Shown: positions 1 to 7,054 of the stretch, in pieces
How the letters are laid out: each line of letters begins with the position of its first letter
How positions within the stretch are numbered: the stretch's first letter is position 1
Assembly: GCF_019130065.1 (NCBI RefSeq)
Contig: NZ_JAHSPG010000001.1
Span: forward strand, 186,001-250,000
DNA: 64,000 nucleotides
Direction of reading: 5' to 3'
Origin: Pinibacter aurantiacus
GTDB taxonomy: Bacteria; Bacteroidota; Bacteroidia; Chitinophagales; Chitinophagaceae
Program-made: the position numbers and the translations under genes
Notes under the pieces: generated by a model
Seen by the model: only the letters and a program-made list of their open reading frames with translations
The model's database searches: none
What the model was told of the DNA's origin: nothing

Positions 1-603
1 GCCGAGGTTGACACCAGTAAGTACAATCTCTTTTACACCGTTAGCGGCAAGCTCTTCCGCATTGCGGATCACATTTGCTATGCTATCGCTACGGCTTTTG
101 CCGCGAGCCATTGGAATGGTACAAAATGAACAGGTATAGTCACAACCGTCCTGCACTTTAAGGAAAGTACGTGTACGATCATTTATAGAAAATGAAGAAT
201 TAAAACCGGTAACATCTTCAATATCGCAGCTGGAAATTTTGGCAGAATCGCCTTTGCTAAGTTCCGCAATGTGTTTGCCAATGTTGAATTTTTCCGCCGC
301 TCCAAGCACTAAGTCCACACCCGGGATTTCGGAGATTTCCTTTGGCTTTAGCTGTGCATAACAGCCGGTAATAACCACCAGGCTTTCAGGGGATTTGCGT
401 TGAATGCGGCGCACGAGCTGGCGGCATTCTTTATCAGCATTGTCAGTTACGGAGCATGTATTGATCACGTAAACGTCGGCCACATCATCGAAATCCTTCT
501 TCTCAAAACCTTCATTCTCCATCATTCGTGAAATGGAAGAGGTTTCAGAAAAGTTTAGTTTACAACCCAATGTGTGAAAGGCGACTGATTTACTTGCTGA
601 CAT
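1..603 (-). CDS. mtaB: tRNA t6A37 methylthiotransferase MtaB, N-terminal part (runs off the window)
   Basis: Radical-SAM enzyme that converts t6A to ms2t6A at position 37 of ANN-decoding tRNAs in the cytoplasm. The 201 codons seen hold the N-terminal methylthiotransferase domain, starting MSASKSVAFHTLGCKLN, with Cys in 'LGCKLN', 'NTCSV' and 'TGCYAQ' for one Fe-S cluster. The radical-SAM triad CDYTCSFC follows at residues 154-161. 'LGCKLN' near the N-terminus favours MtaB over MiaB or RimO. The start is the ATG at 601-603. A promoter match lies just upstream (611-641), giving a very short leader. The C-terminal half, including any TRAM domain, is outside the window. Family assignment is firm; the subfamily is slightly less so. 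Confidence 0.93.
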   Translation of the reverse strand, partial: MSASKSVAFHTLGCKLNFSETSSISRMMENEGFEKKDFDDVADVYVINTCSVTDNADKECRQLVRRIQRKSPESLVVITGCYAQLKPKEISEIPGVDLVLGAAEKFNIGKHIAELSKGDSAKISSCDIEDVTGFNSSFSINDRTRTFLKVQDGCDYTCSFCTIPMARGKSRSDSIANVIRNAEELAANGVKEIVLTGVNLG

Positions 604-962
604 AAGGGCGCAAAGATAAGCAAAAGCCAGTTTCACGCAAAGGCGCAAAGAAGCAAAGGCGCGAAGCTGTCACGGCGACATATGGTTTCTCGCAGCGAAC
701 GCAGCGGAGCAGCGACGCGGGGGTAATGTGAGGTTTAACTTTCTTTCTTCTTTCGTAAAAGCTGACAATCGGGCTATAATACATTCAAAAGCAAACTGGA
801 ACAATAAGCCATCGCTGCCTCGTTGCTCCGCCGCGCTCGCTGCGTGAAAAACACTTGGCGCCTTTGCTCCTTTGCAGCTTTGCGTGAAATACTGTGACGA
901 GCCGCACGAAACTCAACACGTTGAGGGAAAATGCTTTAGATTTGGCCGTTTAAATTCCGATA
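604..962. repeat. Intergenic region with CGCAAAGG / GCGGAGCAGCGACG inverted element, copy 1
   Basis: This gap holds no convincing gene. From about 631 to 889 it carries an inverted element. The outer arms are TTTCACGCAAAGGCGCAAAG (631-650) and its approximate complement ending TTTGCGTGAAAT (near 889). The inner arms are CGCAGCGAACGCAGCGGAG (695-713) and CTCCGCCGCGCTCGCTGCG (826-844). Related copies lie at 9675-9939 and 39119-39340. Small open frames here are translations of the repeat, not genes. Confidence 0.75.
611..641 (-). promoter_or_regulatory. Bacteroidota-type promoter of mtaB
   Basis: On the minus strand, TTTG (641-638) is followed after 19 bases by TATCTTTG (618-611). This fits the -33 TTTG / -7 TAnnTTTG pattern known for the Bacteroidota primary sigma factor. 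The -33 element lies inside the first CGCAAAGG repeat unit, so the repeat appears to supply half of the promoter. Confidence 0.6.
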
Positions 963-1391
963 ATGACAAAGAAGCTTGTTCCTTTTATTCTTTTGATCGT
1001 ACTCGCTGCATTGCTGTTGTTTGTCCGTACCTGTCGCGGCTTGAACGATAACGCGAAAAGGACAGACGACAACGGCCCTCAACCCAAACGCGAAACTACC
1101 CGCAGCCGAGGATTCAACAGAAAAATCAGCTATCTTGACTATACGCAGCATGCAAAGTGCCGCATGAAGTGCAGGCACATCACTCAAGCCGAAGTGGAGG
1201 ACATTATGAAGAATGGCAATATTAATTATAAAAAGAGCAACCTGCAGGACCAACCCTGCCCTACTTACGCGCTGGAAGGATATACGCAGGACCAGCAGCA
1301 TGTGCGCATCGTATTTGCGCAATGCGAAACTGACACAAAAGTTGTGACCTGCATTGACCTGGATAACGACTTTGAGTGTGATTGCAACTAG
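963..1391 (+). CDS. DUF4258-domain membrane-anchored or secreted small protein
   Basis: A 142-residue protein. Residues 4-22 form one hydrophobic segment (signal anchor or signal peptide), followed by a charged linker. From about residue 55 comes a compact domain with the DUF4258 pattern: H.KCRMKCRHIT, 'EVEDIMKNG', then a beta-rich end 'HVRIVFAQCETDTKVVTCIDL'. DUF4258 resembles small RelE/BrnT-like folds, but no toxin role is shown and no antitoxin partner is seen next to it. Six cysteines in the domain may form disulfides outside the cytoplasm. A TAGATTTG -7-like box (937-944) lies just upstream. Function unknown. Confidence 0.75.
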   Translation: MTKKLVPFILLIVLAALLLFVRTCRGLNDNAKRTDDNGPQPKRETTRSRGFNRKISYLDYTQHAKCRMKCRHITQAEVEDIMKNGNINYKKSNLQDQPCPTYALEGYTQDQQHVRIVFAQCETDTKVVTCIDLDNDFECDCN

Positions 1392-1392
1392 T

Positions 1393-1511
1393 GGTAAAGT
1401 AAAAAACCCCCGCCTGACCGGACGGGCAGGAAAAGTAAAAAGACCCGCAAACACTGATTTGCGAGCGGTCGCATTAAAAGCTTTTGAATTTTGACTTTTT
1501 ATTTTTTACTT
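1393..1511. repeat. Inverted AAGTAAAAA-type element between DUF4258 gene and plsC
   Basis: AAGTAAAAAAC and AAGTAAAAAGAC units (about 1397-1443) face the complementary TTTTGACTTTTTATTTTT (about 1489-1506). The GC-rich stretch between includes CCTGACCGGACGGGCAGG. It begins directly after the upstream stop codon and could act as a transcript end. Confidence 0.5.
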
Positions 1512-1564
1512 AACAAGCGTGTCTATTTTAAAAAACAAGTTTAGATTTTATTACAGGATTTTAC

Positions 1565-2311
1565 ATGAAGTATCTTATAAAACCCGTTCAACTTATTTAC
1601 AGCCTGTATGCAATGGCTTTGTTTATTCTGCTGTTGCTGCTGCTAATGCCATTCTTTTTCATTGCTTCTTTTTTTGGCAAAATAAGGGGCGGCAACATGC
1701 TTTTCAAACTCTGCACGCTGTGGGCAGATATCTGGCTCACGATGATCGGTATTTACGCAAAAAACATTCACGAAGCGAAGTCAACAGAAAAAAGGCCTTG
1801 CGTGTTTGTTGCGAATCATATCTCTTATCTTGACATTCCGATGATCGTTAAAGTTATTCGTGAACCTGTGCGTCCGCTGGGTAAATATGAAATGAGCAAG
1901 GTTCCGCTATTTGGTTTTTTATACAGGAACGCTGCTGTTATGGTTGACCGGAGCAGTGCAAGGAATCGTGCCAGAAGCGTTCGCACATTAAAGCAGTTCA
2001 TCCGTTTCGGCATCTCCATTTTTATTTTTCCGGAAGGCACTTTTAACGAAACCGGCCAACCGCTAAAAGCCTTTTACGATGGAGCTTTTCGTATTGCCAT
2101 TGAAACGCAAACGCACATCCAACCGTTGATCTTTCCAGATACAATCAAAAGAATGCACTACCGCAGCGTGTTCTCCTTTACCCCCGGCATTTGCCGCGCC
2201 ATATTCTTAGAACCTGTTGAAGTAGCCGGCATGACGCAGCACGATCTGCAGAAATTAAAAGAGGTGGTGCATGCGAAGATGGAAGAAGCTGTGAGGATGT
2301 ACAGGAAGTAA
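1565..2311 (+). CDS. 1-acyl-sn-glycerol-3-phosphate acyltransferase (PlsC family)
   Basis: Transfers an acyl group to lysophosphatidic acid to make phosphatidic acid at the inner membrane; PlsC relatives can also use other lysophospholipids. The 248 residues start with a long hydrophobic stretch (residues 8-38). The acyltransferase signature is complete: NHISYLD at 84-90 (the NHx4D catalytic pair) and FPEGTF at 155-160. The size is normal for the family. The stop codon TAA lies in the left arm of an AATTAATAATT element shared with the convergent ClC gene. Confidence 0.9.
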   Translation: MKYLIKPVQLIYSLYAMALFILLLLLLMPFFFIASFFGKIRGGNMLFKLCTLWADIWLTMIGIYAKNIHEAKSTEKRPCVFVANHISYLDIPMIVKVIREPVRPLGKYEMSKVPLFGFLYRNAAVMVDRSSARNRARSVRTLKQFIRFGISIFIFPEGTFNETGQPLKAFYDGAFRIAIETQTHIQPLIFPDTIKRMHYRSVFSFTPGICRAIFLEPVEVAGMTQHDLQKLKEVVHAKMEEAVRMYRK

Positions 2312-2542
2312 TTAACAATTAATAATTAATAATTAAGAGAGCGATTTTCAAGACCAATAGTAACATGTTTAATAACGAACTATTGATGAACGGAATGCGA
2401 GGTAATGATGCTCAATCTGTATTAACAATGTTTGAAAAAAAGACGTAACAGCTTGTTAAAAACTATTACGTCTTGCATTATCGGAAGGCACAAATCAATT
2501 ACGCATTCACTCTATTAATTATTCTTTATTAATTATTAATTG
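2309..2542. repeat. Inverted AATTAATAATT element between convergent plsC and ClC genes
   Basis: The left arm (2309-2336) is TAATTAACAATTAATAATT-like, and the right arm (2513-2541) is its complement, with a loop of about 180 bases. The plsC stop (2309-2311) lies in the left arm. The ClC stop (2529-2531) and its last residues, INN, lie in the right arm. The loop also contains a hairpin AAGACGTAA...TTACGTCTT (about 2441-2476). Confidence 0.7.
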
Positions 2543-4208
2543 GTCTTCTCAAAAACAGCTTCCTTCCCTTCACCATAATCCTCCTTGTTCTCGCCGGCGA
2601 TTCATAACGATGGGTCTTTGCTTTTTCACTGCTGTAGAATTGCAAGATGGAGCGAGACGTTATAATTCCATTAGCAGCCTCTTCATCGTTCAATACGAAC
2701 AACGAGTCGATGTTGTGCTTACCCATTATCTCCGCAGCCACTGCGATATCATCTGACATGTGAACATGGAAGGCACTGCTGTAATCTTTGGGAACCGGGG
2801 ATGTCAAGACCTGCACTTTAGTTTGTTGCAACACATCCGGCTCGTAAGCGTTTGGAGTTTTCACACCTCTTCTGTGGATTTTTTCAGTCATTATGCTTTC
2901 TTTCATCATGAAAAAAGAAATCGCATACGCCGCAATACAAGCGGCAATCAGAGGAAGCAACCCGTTGCTTTGCCCGGTTGTTTCCAAAGCAAATACTATT
3001 GATGTCAACAATGCACGTGACGCACCTGCAAACATCGCGGCCATTCCGATCAATGCAGCGGTTGCCACATTGATTTCCAATGAAGGAAACAGTTGCAGCG
3101 CATAGGTTCCCAACAGTGCGCCCAAAGCTCCACCAATGGTAAACAAAGGCGCAAGTGTACCACCTGAAGTTCCACTACCTAACGCCACGACCCATGATAT
3201 ATATTTAAGAAAGCACAGTACCAGCAACATTTGCAGAGGCAAGCTGCCTGTTAACAAATGCTGAATATTGCTGTAACCGACACCCATTGTAACGGGCGCA
3301 AAATACCCTACAACGCCCACGGCAACGGCGCCGATCGCGGGCCACCACATCCAGTGAACAGGCAATTTTTCAAAAAGATCCTCCATTGCGTACACTGATT
3401 TCGAAACGAGGCTCGCAACGACACCGATGATCAAACCAAAAACAACATACACGATCAGAGCCGTATCTGACGGAGCCGGAATGTTCGGCATTTCAAACAC
3501 CGGTCTGCTTTCAAACAAAAGGATGTGCATGCCCGCACCGGTAATGCAAGCCAATGTTACGGGGATGATTGATCTTGGAGAGAATTCAAATAACAATAAT
3601 TCTATCGCGAGTAAAACAGCTGCCAACGGGCTTCCGAAAATGGCAGACATACCCGCACACGCTCCCGCCGCAAGGATGATCTTTCTTTCTGTTGACGAAA
3701 TGTGCATCCACTGACCGGTAACGGAACCAAAGGCACCACCGGTTGCGATGATGGGACCTTCCGCACCAAACGGGCCGCCGGTACCAATTGAAATGGCTGC
3801 AGACAAAGGCTTTAAAAAAGTGATGATTGGCGGAATGCGGCTCTCTTCGAGAATGATTTTTTCCATTGCCTCGGGAATGCCATGACCACGAATGGCTTTC
3901 GATCCGTAACGGGCCATTATGCCAACAATAATGCTACCGATGATGGGAACAAGAACAACTGCCATTCCCAAATGATGCCCGGCAGGCGAAGCAGGTTGAA
4001 TAGAAAACTTTCCGTAGAAAGCTATGTTGGTCACAAAATCGATCAGGTAAACGAGCAGGCGGGCGATGAGGCCAATGATAATGGCATTGATAATTGCCTG
4101 GGTGGCGAGGTACAAAACACGTTTGTTAACTACCTCAGTCTTAAGCCTTTTTTGTTTTCCATAGGGTACGTTCAGCGATGGCGCTACGGGTATACTGTCA
4201 CTTTTCAT
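2529..4208 (-). CDS. ClC-family chloride channel/antiporter with C-terminal CBS region
   Basis: Voltage-gated ClC fold protein of the inner membrane, moving Cl- or exchanging Cl-/H+. It has 559 residues with about ten hydrophobic segments. Signature loops are GHGIPEA (108-114, the GSGIP filter motif), GPFGAEGP (145-152, equivalent of GREGP with the gating glutamate kept at 150), and SGTSGGTLAPLF (the GxFxP position). After the membrane part, a cytoplasmic tail from about residue 465 contains CBS-like sequence ('AAEIMGKHNIDSLFVLND', 'GIITSRSILQFY'). This is probably a CBS pair that is incomplete at the end. Divergent from the Crp/Fnr gene. The last three residues and the stop are encoded by repeat sequence. 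Confidence 0.92.
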   Translation of the reverse strand: MKSDSIPVAPSLNVPYGKQKRLKTEVVNKRVLYLATQAIINAIIIGLIARLLVYLIDFVTNIAFYGKFSIQPASPAGHHLGMAVVLVPIIGSIIVGIMARYGSKAIRGHGIPEAMEKIILEESRIPPIITFLKPLSAAISIGTGGPFGAEGPIIATGGAFGSVTGQWMHISSTERKIILAAGACAGMSAIFGSPLAAVLLAIELLLFEFSPRSIIPVTLACITGAGMHILLFESRPVFEMPNIPAPSDTALIVYVVFGLIIGVVASLVSKSVYAMEDLFEKLPVHWMWWPAIGAVAVGVVGYFAPVTMGVGYSNIQHLLTGSLPLQMLLVLCFLKYISWVVALGSGTSGGTLAPLFTIGGALGALLGTYALQLFPSLEINVATAALIGMAAMFAGASRALLTSIVFALETTGQSNGLLPLIAACIAAYAISFFMMKESIMTEKIHRRGVKTPNAYEPDVLQQTKVQVLTSPVPKDYSSAFHVHMSDDIAVAAEIMGKHNIDSLFVLNDEEAANGIITSRSILQFYSSEKAKTHRYESPARTRRIMVKGRKLFLRRPINN

Positions 4209-4223
4209 TAATCTTATTTTTTA

Positions 4224-4257
4224 CAAAAATATTGCATAAACAATGTTTTTTGGCAAA
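4224..4257 (-). promoter_or_regulatory. Possible promoter of the ClC gene
   Basis: On the minus strand TATTTTTG (4231-4224) matches the -7 pattern. TTTG (4257-4254) lies 22 bases upstream, slightly longer than the usual spacing. A weak call in an AT-rich region. Confidence 0.3.
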
Positions 4258-4311
4258 AATTGCAGTTATTTTATTTAAAAAATATAAACTGAAAGATATT
4301 TTAAGGAAACA

Positions 4312-4440
4312 GGAACGCAGATTTTCATGATTGTCATGATTTGCAAAGATTTGAATTTGATATTTAATATTATTCTCGAACCACTTTAATCTCAAATCAA
4401 AATCATCACCAATCATGACAATCATGAAAATCTGCGTTCC
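4312..4440. repeat. Perfect 30-bp inverted repeat element, copy 1
   Basis: Bases 4312-4341 and 4411-4440 are exact reverse complements: GGAACGCAGATTTTCATGAT... on the left and ...ATCATGAAAATCTGCGTTCC on the right. Within each arm CATGATTGTCATG is itself nearly palindromic. The loop of about 70 bases has further complementary AT-rich parts. The element sits in the divergent gap between the ClC and Crp/Fnr genes, so here it is not at a gene 3' end. A second copy is at 22884-23060. Confidence 0.85.
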
Positions 4441-4470
4441 TTCTCTCAAATAAAACCTTATTATTGATCC

Positions 4471-5151
4471 ATGCAAGTATCGAAATGTAATATTGAAAGT
4501 TGCTTCCTTTGCACACATTGCATGCCCGAGTGGCGCGATGCCATCAGCGTAAAGAAAACAACTTATTCCTTTAAACGCGGTGAAACGATATTCGCTGAAG
4601 GCGATGCAGTGAAAGGCATTTTTTTTATTTACGAAGGCTTTGTAAAAGTGCACAAACAATGGGTTGACAATAAAGAACTGATCATTCGATTTGCAAAAGC
4701 AGGTGATGTATTGGGACATCGCGCTTTGGTTGACAACGATACGTATCCCATCTCAGCAACTGCACTGGAAGATTGTAAAGCATGTTTTATAACAAACGAT
4801 TTCCTGGAAGCCACGTTTAAAACCAACCCTTCTTTTACCTATAAAATGATGCAATTGTATGCTGCGGAATTGAAGAAAGCTGAGCGCCGCATGCGCAATC
4901 TCGCACACATGGATGTGAAGGGACGTATAGCAGAACTGCTTTTGGAGATGCAGGAAATATTCGGGCTGAACAAGGAGAAATTCATTGCAGTAGCCATAAC
5001 CCGCCAGGACATTGCATCCTACGCGGGCTCCACTTACGAAACGGTGTTCAAATTCTTCACCGAACTTTTACAGGAAAAGATCATTTCGACTTCCGGCAAA
5101 AGCATTAAGATTAACAATGTGAAGAAGCTGAAGGAATTTATTGACAATTAA
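4471..5151 (+). CDS. Crp/Fnr-family transcription regulator with N-terminal cysteine cluster
   Basis: A 226-residue cytoplasmic regulator. Residues 25-115 form a cyclic-nucleotide-binding-type beta roll ('FKRGETIFAEGDAVKGIFFIYEG'). A dimerization helix follows, then a Crp-type helix-turn-helix at about 165-215 ('TRQDIASYAGSTYETVFKFF'). The N-terminus has Cys at 6, 11, 14 and 17 (CX4CX2CX2C), a spacing that could bind an iron-sulfur cluster, as in oxygen-sensing Fnr proteins; that is inference. The divergent neighbour is a ClC channel. The stop codon is in the left arm of a GAATTAGG repeat element that also holds the stop of the convergent esterase gene. Confidence 0.88.
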   Translation: MQVSKCNIESCFLCTHCMPEWRDAISVKKTTYSFKRGETIFAEGDAVKGIFFIYEGFVKVHKQWVDNKELIIRFAKAGDVLGHRALVDNDTYPISATALEDCKACFITNDFLEATFKTNPSFTYKMMQLYAAELKKAERRMRNLAHMDVKGRIAELLLEMQEIFGLNKEKFIAVAITRQDIASYAGSTYETVFKFFTELLQEKIISTSGKSIKINNVKKLKEFIDN

Positions 5152-5313
5152 GAATTAGGAGTTAGAAATTAGGAATTAGGAATTAAGAATTGTTTCTGTG
5201 TAGCAGGCTGAGATTGTCGCTTGATACTTAAAGTTGTAAATAGTTGATTACAAAATGCAGATCTTAAAGAATTCCTAACTCCTAACTCCTAACTTCTAAT
5301 TTCTGATTTCTAA
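5146..5313. repeat. Inverted GAATTAGGAATTAG element between convergent crp-like and esterase genes
   Basis: The left arm has AATTAAGAATTAGGAGTTAG units (5146-5190). The right arm has CCTAACTCCTAACTTCTAAT units (5274-5313). The loop is about 85 bases. The Crp/Fnr stop TAA (5149-5151) lies in the left arm and the esterase stop TAG (minus strand, 5312-5310) at the right arm edge. Confidence 0.75.
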
Positions 5314-6350
5314 CGCAGCGCAAATTCTATCTCCGCAGCTGCAGACCTCAGCGCAGCCTGCACAGCCGGAGTAGTCGCCAACGGGTTCAGCAAACCATAA
5401 TCGTGGATCATGCCTTGCACCCTTGTCAAGGTTACTTTTACGCCAGCTTCGTCCATTTTTCTTGCATAGGCTTCTCCTTCGTCGCGGAGTACATCGTTCT
5501 CTGCGGTTTGTACATATGCAGGAGGAAGCCCTTTCAGCTGATCCAGGCTTGCTGTGAGTGGCGATGCCAATATTTCACTTCTTTGTTCGCCAGTGTAGTT
5601 GTCCCAGAACCAGATCATCATATTTTTTGTAAGGAATCTTTGCGTTGCGTATTGGTTGTAAGAACCCGTTTCAAAATCGGCGTTTGTGACCGGCCAGAAC
5701 AACAATTGTAATTTCAATTCCGGGCCTCCCTTTTGTTTTGCCATTAGTGCCGTTGCAGCAGTAAGATTACCGCCGACACTGTTTCCAACAATTGCCAGTT
5801 TTTTACCATCAACATTAATTTCCGCGCCGTGTTCCGCTACCCATTTTGTTGCGGCGTAACATTCATTCAATGCAGTTGGATACTTAGCTTCCGGCGAGCG
5901 GGTGTATTCAACAAATACACAGGGTAAGCCTGAATACACGACAAGGTCGCGAACAAATCTTTTATGCGTAGGAAAATCACCCAGTACCCAGCCGCCCCCG
6001 TGGAAAAACATGAAAACGGGCGACACTGCTGATTTACCGGCAGGTCTTACCACATAAATTTTCACAGATAAACCATCTTGGGAGATTGTTTTTTCTTCCA
6101 CATCAATTCCAGAAACATCTACTGTAACAGATGTTTGTGCGCCTTCCAGTACTTTCCGTGCTTCCGCAGGAGTCATTTGTTCCATGGGCTTTCCATCGCC
6201 GCTGTTCAATGCCTTAAGGAAGTTTTTAGTGTGAACCTCAATGTTTGGGTCGGTAGCGTAGTCCGCTACTTTGATTTCATTTTGCATGTTACTTTCGTTT
6301 GGTTTTTTAGTGTTATTGCCATTACAATTAACTGCCGACATTGTTGGCAT
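5310..6350 (-). CDS. Alpha/beta-hydrolase esterase of the hormone-sensitive-lipase (HSL) family
   Basis: Likely hydrolyses short-chain esters. It has 346 residues. HGGG at 117-120 is the oxyanion motif of the HSL family. The nucleophile elbow is GNSVGG (189-194, Ser191), where the usual Asp/Glu of G(D/E)SAGG is Asn. The acid Asp is in 'ENDVLRDEG' and the His in 'GMIHDYG'. No clear signal peptide is seen, so it is probably cytoplasmic. The first 21 residues are low in complexity, and an internal ATG at 6287 (MQNEIKVADY) may be the true start. Ends in the same repeat element as the convergent regulator gene. Confidence 0.88.
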   Translation of the reverse strand: MPTMSAVNCNGNNTKKPNESNMQNEIKVADYATDPNIEVHTKNFLKALNSGDGKPMEQMTPAEARKVLEGAQTSVTVDVSGIDVEEKTISQDGLSVKIYVVRPAGKSAVSPVFMFFHGGGWVLGDFPTHKRFVRDLVVYSGLPCVFVEYTRSPEAKYPTALNECYAATKWVAEHGAEINVDGKKLAIVGNSVGGNLTAATALMAKQKGGPELKLQLLFWPVTNADFETGSYNQYATQRFLTKNMMIWFWDNYTGEQRSEILASPLTASLDQLKGLPPAYVQTAENDVLRDEGEAYARKMDEAGVKVTLTRVQGMIHDYGLLNPLATTPAVQAALRSAAAEIEFALR

Positions 6351-6380
6351 AATTTAAAAAAAATAAACCTTTTCGTGCGT

Positions 6381-6388
6381 TAAGTTTG
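6381..6388 (+). promoter_or_regulatory. -7-like box upstream of the HD-domain gene
   Basis: TAAGTTTG fits TAnnTTTG and lies 58 bases before the HD gene start, in the divergent gap. No good -33 TTTG is seen at the right distance, so confidence is low. Confidence 0.3.
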
Positions 6389-6445
6389 TGGTTGTTGCTT
6401 GATTTAGCGGAAGCGCTTTATTACATTGGTTAAGAAAAAAAACTG

Positions 6446-6973
6446 ATGACTTACATCAATCATACTATCGAAAGAATTCTCGACAATTTTTCAGCTAACC
6501 TTGGCAGTGACTATGCGAAGTACCGCAATCACGTTTATCGCGTATTTCTCAATTGCAAAATGATTGACAACAACCATGACAATGAGTGGAAATATGCCGT
6601 GGCTGCGGCTTTTCATGACATAGGCATTTGGACGGATAACACGATTGACTATTTAAAGCCATCCATGGAGCAGGCCAAAATTTATTTGATCCGCGAAAAC
6701 AAACAACCTTACATTGATGAAGTAATGGAAATGATTTACTGGCACCACAAACGAAGTTCATACAATGGAGAATATGAAACGGCAGAAGTATTTCGCAAAG
6801 CAGACTACATTGATGTTTCATTGGGACTGATCACATTCGGGTATGATAGAAAAGAAATCAGCAAAACACGAAAACTATTGCCCAATAAAGGTTTTCACGT
6901 TTTTCTTATAAACAGAATTGCGAAAAATTTATTTAAACACCCATTCAACCCTTTGCCGATGTTCACAAAATAA
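6446..6973 (+). CDS. HD-domain metal-dependent phosphohydrolase-like protein
   Basis: A 175-residue cytoplasmic protein with the HD superfamily metal ligands in order: His29 ('RNHVYRV'), His57-Asp58 ('AAFHDIGIW'), His100-His101 ('YWHHKR') and Asp120 ('KADYID'). HD proteins usually hydrolyse phosphate esters or nucleotides; the substrate here cannot be told. No second domain is present and there is no obvious operon partner. The gene converges with the next one and both share a bidirectional terminator just after its stop. Confidence 0.82.
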   Translation: MTYINHTIERILDNFSANLGSDYAKYRNHVYRVFLNCKMIDNNHDNEWKYAVAAAFHDIGIWTDNTIDYLKPSMEQAKIYLIRENKQPYIDEVMEMIYWHHKRSSYNGEYETAEVFRKADYIDVSLGLITFGYDRKEISKTRKLLPNKGFHVFLINRIAKNLFKHPFNPLPMFTK

Positions 6974-6988
6974 TTAAATCATCATCAT

Positions 6989-7027
6989 AAAAAAAGCAAA
7001 CCCCGATTTCCGGGATTTGCTTTTTTT
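6989..7027. terminator. Bidirectional rho-independent terminator
   Basis: AAAAAAAGCAAACCCC pairs with GGGATTTGCTTTTTTT around a short GATTTCC loop. U-tracts occur in both directions, suiting the convergent HD-domain gene and the secreted-protein gene at 7055. Confidence 0.85.
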
Positions 7028-7054
7028 GACTTTGTAATTTTGACTTTTAAATTC

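Noticed and set aside
590-784. 64-codon frame on the minus strand just upstream of mtaB
   Set aside because: It runs through the CGCAAAGG/GCGGAGCAGCG repeat and overlaps the mtaB promoter; similar frames arise in the other copies.
963-1391. Toxin-antitoxin module
   Set aside because: DUF4258 has a RelE/BrnT-like flavour, but there is a membrane segment and no small partner gene next to it.
936-1454. 172-codon minus-strand frame over the DUF4258 gene
   Set aside because: The plus-strand frame has a recognisable domain and a hydrophobic N-terminus; the antisense one has neither.
4198-4719. 173-codon minus-strand frame across the ClC/Crp gap
   Set aside because: It overlaps the 5' half of the Crp/Fnr gene in antisense, runs through the 30-bp inverted repeat, and has no protein-like composition.
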